Shown: in pieces, positions 63,886 through 64,000 of the stretch
Layout: every line of letters begins with the position of its first letter
Position numbering within the stretch: the stretch's first letter is position 1
Assembly (NCBI RefSeq): GCF_037974265.1
Contig: NZ_CP150233.1
Coordinates: 3,782,001-3,846,000, forward strand
Reading direction: 5' to 3'
DNA: 64,000 nt
Origin: Paenibacillus sp. FSL R5-0623
GTDB taxonomy: Bacteria; Bacillota; Bacilli; Paenibacillales; Paenibacillaceae
The notes under the pieces: generated by a model
Databases searched by the model: none
Told to the model about the DNA's origin: nothing
Seen by the model: the letters and a program-made list of their open reading frames with translations, nothing else
Program-made: the position numbers and the translations under genes

Positions 63886-63925
63886 AAGATTTGCAGTGAC
63901 CTTGTGGCCTGCTGCAAATCTTCTT
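63886..63925 (-). terminator. Terminator of a gene beyond the right edge
   Basis: AAGATTTGCAG (63886-63896) pairs with CTGCAAATCTT (63912-63922). On the minus strand it is followed by a run of T, so it probably ends a minus-strand gene just outside the window. It can also act on the + strand. Confidence 0.7.
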
Positions 63926-64000
63926 ATATTCTATAATACATCGTTATTTATTACATCATATCGCTTCATAGGCCTTCGCTTGGAATACTAACCAATATTA

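Overview
The window looks like chromosomal DNA from a Paenibacillus-type, spore-forming, low-to-moderate GC Firmicute. The evidence is an S-layer-homology protein, a gerA-type germinant receptor operon in A-C-B order, an LplA/LplB/YtcP-style sugar ABC operon beside a membrane-bound AraC regulator, strong GGAGG ribosome binding sites, and many paralogous ECF sigma/anti-sigma and glycoside hydrolase genes. No tRNA, rRNA or CRISPR array was seen.

Layout. 1-6.5 kb: 3' end of an SLH protein, an MFS sugar-efflux-like transporter, a decayed sigma/anti-sigma chimera, a GH43 glycosidase and a chloroperoxidase-like hydrolase. 6.5-9 kb: an IS110 element with a structured upstream leader (candidate bridge RNA), lying between two copies of a dispersed hairpin repeat. 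9-13 kb: a redox/regulator cluster (SDR, MarR, tautomerase, PadR, nitroreductase); the SDR and nitroreductase share a tandem operator. 13-20.6 kb: a pectin module made of a secreted PL9 lyase, a membrane AraC regulator and a three-gene ABC importer. 20.6-26.7 kb: remnants, Nudix, an RNase J paralogue broken by two frameshifts, UspA, a SulP transporter and a small serine recombinase. 26.7-33.5 kb: a cupin, then an arsenic-type cluster (flavin monooxygenase, Cys-rich MarR, Cys-rich flavoprotein, arsR, arsB, arsC, dual-specificity phosphatase). 33.5-36.5 kb: fragments of metE, a response regulator and GH2, plus an intact TetR-GNAT pair. 36.6-39.3 kb: alpha/beta hydrolase and metallo-beta-lactamase genes divergent from an XRE-cupin regulator. 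39.6-46.7 kb: IS110 fragment, an ECF sigma fused to a large YcdB-like domain, Xer fragment, GntR-ilvD, and a degenerate IS3 element. 46.9-50.9 kb: germinant receptor operon. 50.9-57.6 kb: mostly decayed genes (nitroreductase, TetR, AraC, GH1, siderophore-type binding protein, ABC exporter-like ATPase) with an intact RDD protein. 57.7-63.7 kb: XRE-cupin, YbaK, a large WG-repeat protein, a DUF4179-like anti-sigma and its ECF sigma.

Three things stand out. First, a dispersed repeat family with two nested hairpins occurs in at least five clear copies plus partial ones, all on the + strand, with compensatory base changes in a stem. Second, the arsenic cluster has a recurring TTGCAA-type operator before three adjacent genes, with paired cysteines in both the MarR regulator and one flavoprotein. 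Third, many genes are broken by single-base or junction events, two of them in homopolymers (A9, G7). All family names come from reading translated sequence; nothing was searched.
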